Of a DNA stretch of 64,000 nucleotides, positions 34,854 to 43,575 are shown one piece after another (position 1 is the first letter of the stretch; the number at the start of each line of letters is the position of its first letter). The DNA lies in the NCBI RefSeq assembly GCF_022213955.1, contig NZ_JAKNTW010000011.1, positions 62,001 through 126,000 of the forward strand, read 5' to 3'. Origin of the DNA: Dolomitihabitans soli. Its GTDB lineage: Bacteria > Actinomycetota > Actinomycetes > Streptosporangiales > Streptosporangiaceae. The notes below the pieces were generated by a model. That model made no database searches. It had not been told where the DNA came from and worked only from the letters and a program-made list of their open reading frames with translations. The position numbers and the translations under genes are program-made.

Positions 34854-37800
34854 TCAGGCGCTGCGCCGCGTCGGTCCCGGGCCCGAACTGCCCGGACTGG
34901 CGTGCCACAGCCGCCGTGGCGGGGTGCGCACCCCCGGCGCGGGCCCGATGTCGGCGTACGGCGAGAGCCTGAACCCGTTGGCGTACTCGATGCGCCGCCC
35001 CCCGACCCCCGTGACCCGGGCGGGCGCCGCGTCCAGCAGGGCCCGTACGGCGGGCAGGCCCTCCGCCCGCCACACCGCGTCGAGGTCGACGAGGTTCCAG
35101 CAGTCGACGGCGCGAAGCGACACCGCCCTGGCCCCCGTGCGCCGGACCACTCCGCGGGCGACCATCAGCCACGAGCCGAAGACCGTCGCGGCGCAGTGTC
35201 CCTGCACCGACTCGAAGAACGTCAGGTCGACCGGGCCCGTGGAGTCGTCGAGAGTGGTGAAGATGACCCGCTGACCCGACTTGACGGCCGGGGTCTGCGT
35301 GGCCACCTTCACCCCGGCCACCAGGATCTCCGCGCCGTTGCGCTGGGCGAGCAGTTCCGTGGAGCGCACGACGCCGATCGCGTCGAGCAGCTCGTCGTGG
35401 AAGCTCACCACGTGCCGGCTGACGTCCATGTCGAGGATCGCCAGCTCCGCCTCCACCATCTCGGTCTCGGTCATCTCCGGCAGCTCCCCGGGCACGATGT
35501 GCTCGGTGAACCCGAGCGGCAGCTGCACCGACTCGCCCCTGACCCCTGAGGACGAGGCCCGTTCCAGCACCCCGACCTGGGCGACGAGGTCGCGCCTGGT
35601 CAGCTCGCCGGGCCGCCAGCGGGGACCGCCCGGGCTCAGGCCGTGCAGCGCGTCGAGCCCGCCGACCTGCACGATCCGCTCCGCGATCGGCCGCGAGGGC
35701 CGCGCACGATCCCAGAAGTCGGCCAACGAGGTGTACGGCCGGCCGGTGACCATGCGGTCGACCTCGGCCTCGCTGACGCCTCTGACGGCGGAGAAGGGCA
35801 CCCGCAGGGCGTATCCCCGCCCGAGTTCCGCGAGTTCCGCGAGCTCCGCGAGCCGCGGGTCCGCCTGCCGTACGAGATCCGCCGGGCGGACCCTGAGCCG
35901 CGCGGGCCCGCCGGTCTCCCGGCCCTCGGAGAGGTCGGCGGGAAGGTCCGCGGGAAGGTCGGCGGGGAGGTCGGCGGAGGGGTCCGCGGGGGGGTCTCCA
36001 GGGAGGTCCGGGGCCTGGGTCAGGTCCTCGGTTCTGGGGCCGATCCGTTCCACGAGCCACTGCCGGCCCGAGCGGTTGACGTCGAGGGGCAGGACGGACA
36101 CGCCGCACTGACGGGCCTCGTCGAGGATCACCCGCTGGGGGTACATGCCGGGCTCGTGGGTGAGCACTCCGGCGAAGAAGGCGGCCGTGTGGTGCCGTTT
36201 CAGCCAGGCCGACTGGTAGGTGGGCAGCGCGAACGCCGCGGCGTGCGCCTTGCAGAAGCCGAAGGCGCCGAACGCGTCGAGCACCTGCCAGGCCCGCTCC
36301 ACCGTCTCCCTGTCGTACTCCGCCCGCACGTGGACCTCCCACCAGACGCGGACCCTGGCCCGCCCCTCCGGGGTGTCGAGCGTCCGGCGGATCTGCTCCG
36401 CCTTGGACAGGCCGCACCCGGTCATCACATCGACGATCCTCAGGATCTGCTCGTGGAAGATGACCACGCCGTTGGTCTCGGCGAGCGCCGGGCGCATGTC
36501 GTCGTGCGGGTAGGTCACCGGCCGCCAGCCGTGCCTGCTCTCCAGGAAGGGGGTGATCATGTCGGAGTTGACCGGCCCGGGCCGGAACAGCGAGATGTCC
36601 ACGATCAGGTCGTGCATCGTGCGCGGCTCCAGCTTGGCCACGAGCTCCCGCTGGCCGGGCGACTCGATCTGGAAGCACCCGAGGGTCCGGCCCGTGCAGA
36701 TCATGTCGTAGGTCGCCCGGTCGTCGTGCGGGACGGCGTCGAGCCGTACGGCGAGCCCGTCGACCCGCTCGATCTCACCGAGCGTGTACGCCATGGACGA
36801 CTGCATCCGCACCCCCAGGACGTCGAGCTTGAGCAGCCCCGCCTCCTCCACGTCGTCCTTGTCGAACTGCGACATGGGGAACTCCAGCAGGCTGCGCTCG
36901 ACGGGGGTGCGGTCGCGGAGTCCGGCGTTGCCGATCAGCACGCCGCAGGGGTGCAGGGCGATGTGCCTGGGCAGCCCGTCGAGCTTCTCGGCGAGCCTGA
37001 ACACGGTCTCCAGCGCCCGGTCGTTCAGCCCGCTCTCGCGCAGCTCCGGCAGGTCGGACAGGGCGGCCCGGATCTGCTTCGCCCTGATGTGCGGGAACGC
37101 CTTGGCGATCACGTCGATCTCGTGCGGCGGCAGACCCATGGCCGCGCCCACGTCGCGGATCGCGCTGCGCGCCCGGTAGGTCTCCATCATCGACACGCAC
37201 GCGACCCGGCTCTCGCCGTACCGCTCGTAGATCGCGCGGTAGCAGTCGAGGCGGCGGGCGGACTCCACGTCCATGTCGATGTCGGGCAGCCCGACCCGGC
37301 CCTCGGACAGGAACCGCTCCATGAGCAGGCCGTGGTCGAGCGGGTTCACCTCGCCGATCCTGATCAGATAGTTGACCAGGCTGCCCGCGCCCGAGCCGCG
37401 GATCGAGCAGCGCACGCCCATCCCGCGGATCATGTCGGTGATCCCCGCCACCGCGACGAAGTAGCCGGACAGCTGCTTCTTCTCGATGACGGCCAGTTCG
37501 GCGGCGAGCCGCTCCCTGGCGTGGGTGGATCGTTCCAGGCCGCGCCGCGACAGGCCGTCGGCGCAGCGGTCGCGCAGCATCGGCACCGGGTCCCCGCCGA
37601 TCTCGGGCAGGTGCAGCCGGGGTGGGTCGTTCCGCAGGGCGAGCAGTTCCAGGGGATCGAGGGCGCACCGCTCCGCGAGGTCTCTGGTGGCCGACAGCAG
37701 GCGGCCGGCCCGCCGCGCGTCGCCGCCGCAGACCCGCGCGGCGACGCCGGCCATCTCCTTGTGGCTCTTGAGGTAGGCGTGCGAGGCCGAGCGCTCCAGG

Positions 37801-38447
37801 TGGCGGGGGTGCAGCGGGACCAGTTTGCGCGCCGCGTCGAGCACGTCGCCGACCTGGTAGTCGAACGGGTCGAGGTAGCGCACCGCGTTGGTCAGCACCG
37901 CGGGCACGCCGGCCGTCTCGGCCAGGGCGAGCATCCGGGACGCGGTGATCGCCTCGCGGTAGCCGTACTGGTCGACGAGTTCGACCGCGAGGTGCGGGAC
38001 CGTGGCGCGCCACGCCAGCAGCAGGCTCCTGGCCTGGTCGTCGCGGCGTTCGGCGGCGGCGAGCCCGACGTCGGAATCGGGGCCGAGCAGCACCACGAGC
38101 CCGTCCGCGTGCCGCCCGACCAGTTCCCTGGTCACCAGCGGCTCGCCCCGGTCGCCGGCTTGGTGTGCGGCGGTGACCAGGCGGCACAGCGCGGCCCAGC
38201 CGTCCGCCCTGGCGAGCACGGTGATCCGGCGGGCGGCGGAGTCGCAGGCCAGGTTCACCCCGATGACCGGGGAGATCCCGGCCTCCAGACACGCCTGGGC
38301 GTGCTTGACCGCGCCGTAGAGGCCGTCGCGGTCGGTCAGCCCGAGGATGTCCATCCCGTGCTCGGCGGCCCGCTGGACCAGGGCCCGGGGGAAGGCCGTG
38401 CCGTAGCGCAGCGAGTAGGCGGAGGAGACGTGCAGGTGAGCGAACAT
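34854..38447 (-). CDS. dnaE2: Error-prone DNA polymerase III alpha subunit
   Basis: This is the DnaE2 lesion-bypass polymerase of the actinobacterial SOS mutasome. It has 1197 residues, longer than the usual ~1070-1100. The PHP domain starts MFAHLHVSSAYSLRYGTAFP. The catalytic Asp pair is in LPDIDMD (~385) and the third Asp in LLKLDVLG (~540). Fingers and a C-terminal OB domain follow (VATQTPAVKSGQRVIFTTLDD). A low-complexity insert of LPAD repeats around residue 825 explains much of the extra length. Start ATG 38447 overlaps the DUF6504 stop as TGATG with GGGAC upstream. A GTG at 38456 is an alternative. Confidence 0.93.
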   Translation of the reverse strand: MFAHLHVSSAYSLRYGTAFPRALVQRAAEHGMDILGLTDRDGLYGAVKHAQACLEAGISPVIGVNLACDSAARRITVLARADGWAALCRLVTAAHQAGDRGEPLVTRELVGRHADGLVVLLGPDSDVGLAAAERRDDQARSLLLAWRATVPHLAVELVDQYGYREAITASRMLALAETAGVPAVLTNAVRYLDPFDYQVGDVLDAARKLVPLHPRHLERSASHAYLKSHKEMAGVAARVCGGDARRAGRLLSATRDLAERCALDPLELLALRNDPPRLHLPEIGGDPVPMLRDRCADGLSRRGLERSTHARERLAAELAVIEKKQLSGYFVAVAGITDMIRGMGVRCSIRGSGAGSLVNYLIRIGEVNPLDHGLLMERFLSEGRVGLPDIDMDVESARRLDCYRAIYERYGESRVACVSMMETYRARSAIRDVGAAMGLPPHEIDVIAKAFPHIRAKQIRAALSDLPELRESGLNDRALETVFRLAEKLDGLPRHIALHPCGVLIGNAGLRDRTPVERSLLEFPMSQFDKDDVEEAGLLKLDVLGVRMQSSMAYTLGEIERVDGLAVRLDAVPHDDRATYDMICTGRTLGCFQIESPGQRELVAKLEPRTMHDLIVDISLFRPGPVNSDMITPFLESRHGWRPVTYPHDDMRPALAETNGVVIFHEQILRIVDVMTGCGLSKAEQIRRTLDTPEGRARVRVWWEVHVRAEYDRETVERAWQVLDAFGAFGFCKAHAAAFALPTYQSAWLKRHHTAAFFAGVLTHEPGMYPQRVILDEARQCGVSVLPLDVNRSGRQWLVERIGPRTEDLTQAPDLPGDPPADPSADLPADLPADLPADLSEGRETGGPARLRVRPADLVRQADPRLAELAELAELGRGYALRVPFSAVRGVSEAEVDRMVTGRPYTSLADFWDRARPSRPIAERIVQVGGLDALHGLSPGGPRWRPGELTRRDLVAQVGVLERASSSGVRGESVQLPLGFTEHIVPGELPEMTETEMVEAELAILDMDVSRHVVSFHDELLDAIGVVRSTELLAQRNGAEILVAGVKVATQTPAVKSGQRVIFTTLDDSTGPVDLTFFESVQGHCAATVFGSWLMVARGVVRRTGARAVSLRAVDCWNLVDLDAVWRAEGLPAVRALLDAAPARVTGVGGRRIEYANGFRLSPYADIGPAPGVRTPPRRLWHASPGSSGPGPTRRSA

Positions 38448-38713
38448 CAGTCCCACGCCCTCATGAGCAGCCAGCCGCCGCCGGCGGTGTCGAACCGCAG
38501 CTCATAGGTGCCGACCTGTTTGTCGGGGCTCGCCTCTAGGCGCCAGAACCTGCGCTCGCCGGGGTCGTTCTCCGAGGTCTTCCACCATTCGCGGGCGACG
38601 ACCCAGTGGTCGAGCACTTGGCGTACGACGTAGAGGCGATCCCGCCACACGAACTGCGCGGGGTCACCGTCTCTGGTCCAGACCTCGATCGGGTCACCGT
38701 AAAGTCTGCTCAA
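38447..38713 (-). CDS. DUF6504 family protein
   Basis: This 88-residue protein begins MSRLYGDPIEVWTRDGDPA. It is Trp/Arg-rich, with HWVVAREWWKTSENDPGERRFWRLEA. Members commonly sit next to dnaE2 or imuB in actinobacteria; the role in translesion synthesis is unproven. The stop overlaps the dnaE2 start by one base. It is the first gene after the SOS box, 71 bp from it. The imuA'/imuB genes that usually flank it are absent from this window. Confidence 0.85.
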   Translation of the reverse strand: MSRLYGDPIEVWTRDGDPAQFVWRDRLYVVRQVLDHWVVAREWWKTSENDPGERRFWRLEASPDKQVGTYELRFDTAGGGWLLMRAWD

Positions 38714-38783
38714 GGCGCTTCTTCTCCCTGTGGCTCAGGCTTCTCTCTCGTGAGCCACCCGGGGGAAGGCGGGTGCTGCTACC

Positions 38784-38799
38784 TCGAACATATGTTCTT
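38784..38799 (-). promoter_or_regulatory. LexA (SOS) box upstream of DUF6504-dnaE2
   Basis: TCGAACATATGTTCTT matches the actinobacterial SOS consensus TCGAACnnnnGTTCGA at all but the last two bases. It is 71 bp upstream of the DUF6504 start. The divergent kinase gene starts 76 bp on the other side. Confidence 0.7.
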
Positions 38800-38874
38800 A
38801 CGGCGTCGAGCGCAAGTCGGCACTCGATAGGCTGAGCCCCTTCACGTGACGACGCATAGCGGTTAGGTCCAGTA

Positions 38875-40671
38875 GTGAACAACCTAAGTCCGGATGACCC
38901 TCGCCAGATCGGGCGATATCGGTTGCTAGGGCGCCTCGGGAGAGGTGGTATGGGCACCGTCTATCTCGGCGAGGACGACCCGGGGCAGAAGGTCGCCATC
39001 AAGGTGATCAACGCCGAGTACAGCCAGCACGAGCAGTTCCGGATGCGCTTCCGCCGCGAGGCGGACGCCGCCCAGCGGGTCCGCAGGTTCTGCACCGCCG
39101 CGGTGCTGGAGGCCGCGCTCGACGGCGACCAGCTCTACGTCGTCACCGAATACGTGCCGGGGCCCAACCTGGAGGAGGCCGTGGCCGCGTCGGGGCCGCT
39201 GCGCGACTCCAGCCTCGACGCGCTCGCCGTCGGGGTGGCGACCGCGCTGACCGCCATCCACGGCGCCGGCGTCGTGCACCGCGACCTCAAGCCCTCCAAC
39301 GTGCTGCTCTCCCCGGTCGGCCCGCGGGTGATCGACTTCGGCATCGCCAGGGCGCTCGACTCGCTCGGCGGCGTCACCGGGACCGGCGAGCTCATCGGCA
39401 CCCCCCGCTACATGGCGCCCGAGGTGCTGCGCGGCGAGGCCGTCTCCCCCGCCTGCGACGTCTTCTCCTGGGCCTGCCTGGTGGCCTTCGCGGCCAGTGG
39501 CAACCCCCCGTTCGGCGGCGAGGCGCTGCACGCCGTGCTCTACCAGGTGCTCAACACCGAGCCGGTGATCGAGGGCATGGACCCGGGGCTGCACGAGCTG
39601 GTGGTCTACGGGCTGTCGAAGGACCCCGCCAGGCGGCCCACCGCCCAGCAACTCCTCGACCACATGGTCGGCCGGGCCGCCGCCCCCGAGCAGACGGCCC
39701 ACTCGGTCCAGGCCGCCTGGCAACAGCAGGCCCCGCCCCTCCAGCCGACCGCCCCCTGGCCCGGCGTCGCGGCCGGCCCGCCGCCGTATCCCCCCCAGCA
39801 CCTCGCACAGAATCCGGCACAGAATCCCCCATCGCCCGGCACGACGATGCGGCAGACCCTCGCCCCCACCCACCCCGGCGGCCCGGGACCGGCGGCCGTG
39901 ACGGGTCGCAGGAAGCTCGCGATCGGGGCGGTCGTCGCCCTCCTCATGGTGGGCGGCGCGTCCCTCGGGCTCTACAAGGTGCTCGGTGGAAGCGGGCCGC
40001 CCGAGGGTCTGGCGCTGCTCTACCAGGACGACTTCACCGCGACCGGCACCGGCTGGAAGGGCGGCACCTACACCGGGCCGCCGTACGGCAACTACGGCTA
40101 CACCCCCCAGGGGTTCTACGCCATGGACGTCACGGGCGGGGACCCGGTCCAGCGGGAGACCGCCCCCCTCCCCTACGTCCCGCAGCAGCCCGCCACCCCC
40201 AGCCCCGGCGCGACGCCCACGCCCACCACGCCGGAGCGCCTGCTCCTCGGGGTGGACACCGCCATCAGGAAGGGCACCACGGGCGTCGGCGAGTACGGCC
40301 TGTACTGCAGGGGCGCCGACGAGACCGACGCCACCCGCTACGAGTTCCTGCTCGACACCGCCGGCAACGCGCGGATCAGGAAGGTCCAGGAGAACGCGGG
40401 CGGCGACCTCGGCAAGGTGTCCATCGGCGGCGTGCCCGGCCAGGAGACCAAGCGGCTCCAGGCCGAGTGCACCGGCGACGAAACCGGCGTCACGCTGACG
40501 ATGTGGGTCGACGGCGACGAGGCCCTCTCGGTCACCGACGCGGACGCCCCGCTCGTCAACGGCGAGGTCGGCATATTGACCAGGGTCGGCGAGAAGAGCA
40601 CGGCGACGCTGAAGGCGTCCTTCGACAACTTCACCGTGCACGGGCCCAAGCCGGGGACGAAGAGCCCCTGA
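38875..40671 (+). CDS. Membrane Ser/Thr protein kinase (PknB-type) with extracytoplasmic sensor-like domain
   Basis: This is a eukaryote-like kinase of 598 residues. The kinase domain (~13-262) has LGRGGMGTVYLG, the ATP Lys in VAIKVI, catalytic HRDLKPSN (~139), DFG in VIDFGIA (~160) and activation segment GTPRYMAPE. A Pro/Gln-rich linker (~285-340) leads to a single membrane helix (IGAVVALLMVGGASLGLY, ~350). The outside part (~375-595) is a predicted beta-sandwich resembling DUF1080/LamG-like folds, with a Pro/Thr-rich loop. It lacks PASTA repeats. The start is GTG 38875. Signal and targets are unknown. Confidence 0.9.
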   Translation: MNNLSPDDPRQIGRYRLLGRLGRGGMGTVYLGEDDPGQKVAIKVINAEYSQHEQFRMRFRREADAAQRVRRFCTAAVLEAALDGDQLYVVTEYVPGPNLEEAVAASGPLRDSSLDALAVGVATALTAIHGAGVVHRDLKPSNVLLSPVGPRVIDFGIARALDSLGGVTGTGELIGTPRYMAPEVLRGEAVSPACDVFSWACLVAFAASGNPPFGGEALHAVLYQVLNTEPVIEGMDPGLHELVVYGLSKDPARRPTAQQLLDHMVGRAAAPEQTAHSVQAAWQQQAPPLQPTAPWPGVAAGPPPYPPQHLAQNPAQNPPSPGTTMRQTLAPTHPGGPGPAAVTGRRKLAIGAVVALLMVGGASLGLYKVLGGSGPPEGLALLYQDDFTATGTGWKGGTYTGPPYGNYGYTPQGFYAMDVTGGDPVQRETAPLPYVPQQPATPSPGATPTPTTPERLLLGVDTAIRKGTTGVGEYGLYCRGADETDATRYEFLLDTAGNARIRKVQENAGGDLGKVSIGGVPGQETKRLQAECTGDETGVTLTMWVDGDEALSVTDADAPLVNGEVGILTRVGEKSTATLKASFDNFTVHGPKPGTKSP

Positions 40672-40764
40672 CCGCGAAACTCATGACCGCGCGGGAACAA
40701 CGTGTGGCCCCGGCGAGGTTGGGCAAGACCGTAACGCCGTCTCGATCAAGGGAGTCCAGAAGCG

Positions 40765-41724
40765 ATGCGAGCCATAGTCGTCACCGCCGCAGGCGGGCCG
40801 GAGGCGCTCGAGTACACCGAGCGCCCCACACCCGTTCCCGGCCCCGGTGAACTGCTGGTCGACGTGGCCGCGGCCGGCGTCAACTTCATCGACGTCTACC
40901 AGCGCATGGGCCGCTACCCGTTGCCGCTGCCGTTCGTGCCGGGCAACGAGGGGGCGGGCACCGTCTCGGCCGTGGGCGAGGACGTCACCGAGTTCGCCGT
41001 GGGCGACGGGGTGGCCTGGTCCAGCGTGCTCGGCAGCTACTCCGAGCAGGTCCTGGTGCCGGCCACCAAGGCGCTGCGGGTCCCGGACGGCCTCCCTCTC
41101 GACGAGGCCGCGGCCCTGCCCCTGCAGGGCATGACGGCCCACTACCTGACCCGTTCGGTGCATGAGGTGAAGCCGGGCGACAACGTGCTGGTCCACGCGG
41201 CGGCGGGCGGCATGGGCCTGCTGCTGGTCCAGATCGCCAAGATGTACGGCGCGCGCGTCTTCGGCACCGTCTCCACCGAGGCGAAGGAGCTGCTCGCCCG
41301 GCAGGCGGGCGCCGACGAGGTGTTCCGCTACGAGGGGTTCGCCGACGCGGTGAAGGACCTGACCGGCTCGGGCGTCGACGTCGTCTACGACGGCGTGGGG
41401 GCGACCACCTTCGAGGGCAGCCTCTCCTCCCTGCGCCCCCGCGGCATGATGGCCCTGTACGGCGGAGCCAGCGGCCCGGTGCCCCCGATCGACCCGATGG
41501 TGCTCAACCAGAAGGGCTCCCTCTTCCTCACCCGCCCGACGCTCATCCACTACATCGCCACCCGCGAGGAGCTGACCTGGCGCGCCTCCGACGTCTTCGA
41601 GTGGGTCGCCTCGGGCAAGGTGAAGGTCACCATCTCCAGCCGCTACCCGCTGGCCGACGCCCGCAAGGCCCACGAGGATCTGGAGGCGCGCCGTACGACC
41701 GGCAAGCTGCTGCTCATTCCGTGA
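40765..41724 (+). CDS. qor: NADPH:quinone oxidoreductase (zinc-independent MDR)
   Basis: This quinone reductase has 319 residues. It begins MRAIVVTAAGGPEALEY and has NFIDVYQRMGRYPLPLPFVPGNEG. NADPH-binding HAAAGGMGLLLVQIAKMYGA (~147) is typical of the QOR branch. No structural zinc Cys cluster is seen. ATG 40765 has AAGGGAGTCC upstream. The last 11 bp overlap the PucR gene's end from the opposite strand. Confidence 0.9.
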   Translation: MRAIVVTAAGGPEALEYTERPTPVPGPGELLVDVAAAGVNFIDVYQRMGRYPLPLPFVPGNEGAGTVSAVGEDVTEFAVGDGVAWSSVLGSYSEQVLVPATKALRVPDGLPLDEAAALPLQGMTAHYLTRSVHEVKPGDNVLVHAAAGGMGLLLVQIAKMYGARVFGTVSTEAKELLARQAGADEVFRYEGFADAVKDLTGSGVDVVYDGVGATTFEGSLSSLRPRGMMALYGGASGPVPPIDPMVLNQKGSLFLTRPTLIHYIATREELTWRASDVFEWVASGKVKVTISSRYPLADARKAHEDLEARRTTGKLLLIP

Positions 41725-42775
41725 GGGGCCGGGCCGGCCAGTCGAGCAGGCGGGCGCCGAGCACGGCCGTCTGCAGGGTGAAGCGCTGCGTGGCGTCGTC
41801 GGGCGAGAAGCCGGTGAGCCTGCGGACGCGTTCGAGGCGGTAGGTCACGGCCCGGGTGCTGATGCTCAGCCTGCGTGCCGCCGCGCTCTGGTTGCCCTGC
41901 GAGGCGAAGACCGCCTCCAAGGTGTCCAGCAGCGGGCCGGCGCCGCCCCTGGCCTCGATCAGCGGGCTGAGGACCGAGCCGACCAGGTCCTCCATCGCGG
42001 CGCGGTCGCGCATCAGCACCGGGAAGACCAGCAGGTCGGCCGCCTTGAGCACCGGGACGGGCAGGCCCAGCCGGTCGCCCAGCTCGATCGCGTTGACCCC
42101 CTCCCTGAACGAGGTGACCACCCCGCCGGGCCCCCGGTGCGGCCGGCCGACGCCGACCCGCCAGCCCGGCGGGAAGCCCGCCCGCACGTGATGGGCGAAC
42201 TCTCCCGCCGCCGCGGCGAGGGTGCCGGGCACGACGCAGACGAGCAGGCCGTCGCGGACCGCGACCAGGATGTTGTGCGAGCCGAACCTGCCGAGCAGGT
42301 CGCGCTCGATCCGGCCGGTGAGCGGGTCGTCCTCCGCCATCGGCTTCGTGCCCTTGGCCACGCTCACCACATACGTCTCGGCCAGCCGCAGCCCGAAGTG
42401 CTCGGCCCGTTCCGCCAGCCGTTCCGATCGGCCCTGCAGCAGGTCGTCCACGAACGCGCGGCGGGCCGTCTCCTCGTGCCTGACCGCGGAACGCTGGGCC
42501 TCCTCGTAGCCGTCCATCAGCGCGGAGACCGCCCGCCGGAGTGCGGGCATCGGCGTGTGGCCCACGAGTTCGGCGGCCAGCAGTGCCGCCTCCACCATGG
42601 CCCGCAGCGGGACGCCGCGCTCGGCGGCCTGTCTTCCGCACCGCCGGTAGGCGTCGAGTTCCGGCCGGCCGGGGAGCCTGCCGGTGGCGGACGCCTCCGC
42701 CAGGGCCCGCAGGTGCCCGGCGAGCAGGTCGGCGGGCACCCCCGTGGCCTCGCTCACCCGAGCGAGAACGTCCAT
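41714..42775 (-). CDS. PucR/CdaR-family transcriptional regulator
   Basis: This 353-residue regulator has a C-terminal HTH (LEAVFASQGNQSAAARRLSISTRAVTYRLERVRRLTG, ~290-330), typical of PucR/CdaR proteins. A GGDEF-like or sensory middle region (~165-260) has VRDGLLVCVVPGTLAAA. Its ATG is coupled to the permease stop at 42775 (TGATG). The link to an ABC-2 transporter suggests local control; the ligand is unknown. Confidence 0.87.
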   Translation of the reverse strand: MDVLARVSEATGVPADLLAGHLRALAEASATGRLPGRPELDAYRRCGRQAAERGVPLRAMVEAALLAAELVGHTPMPALRRAVSALMDGYEEAQRSAVRHEETARRAFVDDLLQGRSERLAERAEHFGLRLAETYVVSVAKGTKPMAEDDPLTGRIERDLLGRFGSHNILVAVRDGLLVCVVPGTLAAAAGEFAHHVRAGFPPGWRVGVGRPHRGPGGVVTSFREGVNAIELGDRLGLPVPVLKAADLLVFPVLMRDRAAMEDLVGSVLSPLIEARGGAGPLLDTLEAVFASQGNQSAAARRLSISTRAVTYRLERVRRLTGFSPDDATQRFTLQTAVLGARLLDWPARPLTE

Positions 42776-43575
42776 CAGACTCCTACGTCACGCCTGTCGA
42801 AGGCGAGGACAGCGGTCAGCGCCAGCACAGCTGTAGCCGTGAGGAGCACAAGGTAGTCCACGACGGGGAAACCCTGCTGAATGGGCTGCCCGTCGAGGTA
42901 GTAGTGGAAGGGCGAGATCCAGCCGAGCCAGGAGATCGCGTCCACGCTCCTGCCGATCGTCTCCACGACGTAGCCGCCCAAGGCCACCACGCCGACCACC
43001 GCACTGGCGTACATCTTGCGCCCGGTGGCCGCCCCCACGGCCAGGCCGAGCGTGCCGCAGCACAGCGCCAGCAGGAAGACCCCGGTGTGCCCGGCCAGGA
43101 TCCGGCTCCCCGCCACCTCCATGCCGCCGGCCGCGGCGAGGCCCCACACCAGCAGGAAAGTGATCGCCGCGATGACGAGCAGGCCGAGCACCAGCCCGGC
43201 GAAGCGTGCGAGGAGCAGCCGCCGGCGGTCGACGGGCAGCGTGAGGGTGAGCTCCAGCGTGCCGTCCTCCTCCGGCTGGGCGATGGCCCGGTTGCCGAGG
43301 ATCGTCGCGCACGAGATGAGCAGCATCGGCCCGATCAACTGGTAGACGACGGTCTGCAGGAAGCCGACACCGGATGTGAAGTCGGACATGCCGCCCATCA
43401 GATCCCGCATCGCGCCGGGGAACTTGGCCAGCGCCGCCGGGCCGTACACCTCCGGGTTCCGGACGATGCTGGGGTAGATGGACAGGTAGAGCCCGAAGAA
43501 CGCGCTGATGCCGATCGTCCAGCCGATCAGTGTCCAGCGGTAGTCACGCAGGCTCTTCGACAGCAGCGCGGGCAT
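42775..43575 (-). CDS. ABC-2 type transporter permease
   Basis: This 266-residue permease has six predicted membrane helices, starting near residues 17, 70, 105, 135, 165 and 240. The N-terminal segment LLSKSLRDYRWTLIGWTIGISAFFGLY is typical of DrrB/ABC2-type exporters. The start lies 32 bp inside the ATPase gene's end, so the genes overlap. Substrate is unknown: lipid, drug or ion are possible. Confidence 0.85.
   Translation of the reverse strand: MPALLSKSLRDYRWTLIGWTIGISAFFGLYLSIYPSIVRNPEVYGPAALAKFPGAMRDLMGGMSDFTSGVGFLQTVVYQLIGPMLLISCATILGNRAIAQPEEDGTLELTLTLPVDRRRLLLARFAGLVLGLLVIAAITFLLVWGLAAAGGMEVAGSRILAGHTGVFLLALCCGTLGLAVGAATGRKMYASAVVGVVALGGYVVETIGRSVDAISWLGWISPFHYYLDGQPIQQGFPVVDYLVLLTATAVLALTAVLAFDRRDVGV

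Noticed and set aside
35643-38507. 954-codon plus-strand frame opposite dnaE2
   Set aside because: It is fully covered by the dnaE2 gene, which has catalytic motifs. The plus frame is low-complexity His/Gly/Arg/Val-rich shadow sequence.
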